DNA of 6,636 nt, from positions 1 through 6,636 of the forward strand of contig PLSY01000365.1 in NCBI GenBank assembly GCA_003164275.1, written 5' to 3'. This stretch comes from Acidimicrobiaceae bacterium (GTDB lineage Bacteria; Actinomycetota; Acidimicrobiia; Acidimicrobiales; RAAP-2). Shown here piece by piece: positions 4,978-6,636 of the stretch. A program made the translations under genes and the position numbers. Below the pieces are notes generated by a model. It did no database searches. It saw nothing but the letters and a program-made list of their open reading frames with translations, and was not told where the DNA came from. How positions within the stretch are numbered: position 1 is the stretch's first letter; every line of letters starts with the position of its first letter.

Positions 4978-6275
4978 GCAAGCCGAACTTTGAGTTCCTC
5001 GACGCGCTGGGACAAATTGCCCGCGACAAGGGCATCTCGGTGGAGACGCTTCTCGACGCCCTCGCCAATGCCCTGGTGGCCGCCTACAAGCGTCGGCCCG
5101 ACGCGGCCGAAGAGGCGGTCGTGACCATCGACCCCGAGTCGGGGGAGATCCGTGTGTATGGCCAAGAGCTCGATGAAGACAGCAACGTCATCCGAGAGTG
5201 GGACGACACGCCGGACGACTTCGGCCGGATTGCCGCCCAGACGGCCAAGCAGGTCATACTCCAGCGCATCCGTGAGGTGGAGCGCGACCTCAAATACGAA
5301 GAGTACGCCGGACGTGAGGGTGACATCGTCACCGGCATCGTCCAGCAGACCGACAACCGTTACACCCTGCTCGACCTTGGCAAGGTCGAGGCCCTGCTTC
5401 CGCAGGCCGAGCAGGTCTCCTACGAGCGCTACGAGCACGGTGCCCGCTTGAAGGCCTACATCGTCGAGGTCCGAAAGACGACCAAGGGCCCGCAGATCGT
5501 GGTCAGTCGCAGCCACCCTGGGCTCGTCAAGCGGCTCTTCGAGCTGGAGGTCCCTGAGATCTCCTCGGGAGCCGTCGAGATCAAGGCCATGGCCCGCGAG
5601 CCCGGCCATCGCACCAAGATCGCCGTCTGGTCGAACGATCCGAACGTGGACCCTGTCGGGGCGTGTGTCGGGGCCCGAGGGTCCAGAGTGCGGATGGTGA
5701 CCAACGAGCTGCGGGGAGAGCGGGTCGACGTCGTCCCGTTCTCTGACGATCCGGTCGAGCTCATCCAGTCGGCCCTCGCCCCGGCCCGGGTCCGAGAGGT
5801 CCGCCTCGATGACGACACCGGCACGGCCACAGTCATCGTGAGCGACTACCAGCTGTCCCTCGCCATCGGCAAGGAGGGCCAGAACGCCCGTCTGGCCGCC
5901 CGCCTCACCGGTTGGCGCATCGACATCAAGAGCGAGACCCAGTTGGCCGACGAGGAGTCGGGCTATGCCGGCGAAGAGTGGGCCGAAGGCGAGTGGGTGC
6001 AGAACGACGCCGGCGAGATGGTCTGGCAGCCGGCCGAGGGCGGGACGGCCGTGTCGGCGGCGGAGTGGTCCCAGGGTGCCGAGGGTGCCGAGGGTGCCGA
6101 GGGTGCGGACGGGACGGACGCCTCGACCGGTAGCGTTGATGACACCGTCGCCGGTGCGTCGGTTGATGACGAAGCATTGGCGACTCAGCCGGTCGAAGCG
6201 ACTGGCGAGAACGCCGATGAGGACGTTACGGCCGGAGTGTCGGTCGGAGAGCCGTCCGAAGGGGCTACGCCATAG
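4974..6275 (+). CDS. nusA: Transcription termination/antitermination factor NusA
   Basis: RNA polymerase-associated factor controlling pausing, intrinsic termination and rRNA antitermination. In the 433 residues: N-terminal RNAP-binding domain (about 1-112, [16 protein letters not shown]); S1 domain (about 115-180, [10 protein letters not shown] to IVVSRSHP); KH1 with GARG at 233-236 ([15 protein letters not shown]); KH2 with GKEG at 299-302 ([19 protein letters not shown]). The body ends near 320. There are no AR1/AR2 acidic repeats as in E. coli, which is normal for actinobacteria and Firmicutes. Instead a strongly acidic tail (about 322-433) carries three Trp residues (336, 341, 351) and a GAE repeat. 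The ATG is inside the ATGA overlap with rimP; GAGGAAG and CAGG lie a few bases upstream. NusA could act on the terminator ahead of its own operon, giving feedback, but this is inference. Confidence 0.98.
   Translation: MSKPNFEFLDALGQIARDKGISVETLLDALANALVAAYKRRPDAAEEAVVTIDPESGEIRVYGQELDEDSNVIREWDDTPDDFGRIAAQTAKQVILQRIREVERDLKYEEYAGREGDIVTGIVQQTDNRYTLLDLGKVEALLPQAEQVSYERYEHGARLKAYIVEVRKTTKGPQIVVSRSHPGLVKRLFELEVPEISSGAVEIKAMAREPGHRTKIAVWSNDPNVDPVGACVGARGSRVRMVTNELRGERVDVVPFSDDPVELIQSALAPARVREVRLDDDTGTATVIVSDYQLSLAIGKEGQNARLAARLTGWRIDIKSETQLADEESGYAGEEWAEGEWVQNDAGEMVWQPAEGGTAVSAAEWSQGAEGAEGAEGADGTDASTGSVDDTVAGASVDDEALATQPVEATGENADEDVTAGVSVGEPSEGATP
6075..6110 (+). repeat. 9-bp tandem repeat in the NusA acidic tail
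   Basis: Three identical copies of GGTGCCGAG (6075-6101) followed by a degenerate fourth, GGTGCGGAC (6102-6110). They encode [12 protein letters not shown] at residues 368-379. The unit is three codons, so slippage would change tail length in frame. Perfect identity at the DNA level suggests recent expansion. Confidence 0.85.
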
Positions 6276-6280
6276 CGCCG

Positions 6281-6565
6281 GTGCGTACCTGCATCGGGTG
6301 CCGTCGGACCGGCTCGCCGGACGAGCTGGTCCGGGTGGCCTGTATCGAGTCAGGCAAGCTGGTTGTCGGTCGGGATCAGCCCGGCAGGGGTGCATGGTTG
6401 TGTCGAGCGTCAACTCACTGCCTGGACCAGGCGGTGAAGCGCAAGGCATTCGACCGGGCATTCCGGTGCCGGGTGGATGTTGCATCGGTGGAGCTGATCC
6501 AGTCCACCCTCGGAGGAGGCTCCGAAACCAAGGCGGGACAGGGCTCGGAGGGTTCGGTCCTGTGA
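6281..6565 (+). CDS. ylxR: YlxR/RnpM family RNA-binding protein (DUF448)
   Basis: Small protein encoded between nusA and infB in many bacteria; the B. subtilis homologue has been described as a modulator of RNase P (RnpM). The 94 residues show the family pattern: RTCIGCRR at the N-terminus (Cys4, Cys7), VVGRDQPGRGAWLC (28-41), a later Cys47, and AVKRKAFDRAFR (51-62), the basic segment thought to bind RNA. The rest is a short, probably unstructured tail. The start is GTG at 6281, 5 bp after the nusA stop. No alternative start gives the conserved RTCIGC N-terminus. The only SD-like sequence, AAGGGG at 6259-6264, is 16 nt away, so translation is probably coupled to nusA. There are six Cys in all (also 21 and 63), but I do not claim a metal site. 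Confidence 0.93.
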   Translation: MRTCIGCRRTGSPDELVRVACIESGKLVVGRDQPGRGAWLCRASTHCLDQAVKRKAFDRAFRCRVDVASVELIQSTLGGGSETKAGQGSEGSVL

Positions 6566-6636
6566 TGTGCGAGGATAGAGGGTCGTATGTGCGTATCGGC
6601 ATCTACGACGTGAATGAAGGGCAGTAACAGCCGTTG
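6566..6636 (+). other. Region after ylxR, expected approach to infB; start not resolved
   Basis: The gene order predicts infB next, but no recognisable IF2 N-terminus is open here. AGAGGG (6577-6582) is well placed, 6 nt before GTG 6589, yet that frame reads VRIGIYDVNEGQ and stops at TAA 6625-6627. ATG 6614 opens a frame (MKGSNSR) that runs off the edge but has no good SD. GAAGGG (6616-6621) lies 12 nt before a TTG at 6634-6636, the last three bases, which could be the true infB start. None of these can be confirmed from this window. Confidence 0.3.

Noticed and set aside
4629..6602. 657-codon open frame on the minus strand
   Set aside because: Antisense shadow of rimP, nusA and ylxR; low-complexity GTLGTLGTL run mirrors the nusA GAE repeat, and no family is recognisable.
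5965..6627. 220-codon + strand frame overlapping nusA and ylxR
   Set aside because: It is out of frame with both real genes and its Arg/Pro-rich translation is a GC-driven shadow. Only its last 13 codons have separate interest and are covered elsewhere.
1..6636. CRISPR arrays, insertion sequences, attachment sites or foreign islands
   Set aside because: No spaced direct repeats, transposase, integrase or compositional break was seen; gene order is conserved housekeeping throughout.

Overview
This is a high-GC bacterial segment with every gene on the + strand. It reads as a conserved housekeeping block of an actinobacterium. The gene content and order are: M50 site-2 protease (rseP/rip1), ispG, proS, rimP, nusA, ylxR, with infB expected just past the right edge. 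The protease resembles mycobacterial Rip1, NusA lacks the C-terminal acidic repeats of enterobacteria, and two genes carry TANNNT boxes 7-8 nt before their ATG, as in actinobacterial leaderless genes. A member of the Acidimicrobiia or a relative is my best guess, made from protein flavour only.

Layout. 1-1086 is the 3' part of the protease gene; the zinc-binding HExxH helix lies upstream of the window. 1144-2388 is ispG (MEP isoprenoid pathway, penultimate step), with an unusual acidic C-terminal tail. A 57-bp gap with a strong GC hairpin follows, then proS (2446-4155) with a full editing domain. The only sizeable non-coding stretch is 4156-4434. It holds a perfect actinobacterial-type DnaA box, an extended -10 promoter, a textbook intrinsic terminator about 40 nt downstream of the predicted transcription start, and a short ORF whose start codon abuts the terminator stem. 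After it come rimP (4435-4977), nusA (4974-6275, ATGA overlap with rimP) and ylxR (GTG start at 6281). The last 71 bases contain no confidently assignable gene start.

How the genes work together. The left half joins envelope/regulatory proteolysis with isoprenoid precursor synthesis, an arrangement shared with the dxr-rip-ispG cluster of mycobacteria. The right half is the widespread rimP-nusA-ylxR-infB operon for 30S maturation, transcription elongation/antitermination and translation initiation. proS bridges the two.

Most novel element. No undescribed enzyme system is visible. The best candidate for something new is the rimP leader at about 4260-4392, which looks like a transcription attenuator controlling rimP-nusA-ylxR-(infB), possibly coupled to translation of a 28-codon leader ORF. 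Its parts are directly visible; its function is inference.
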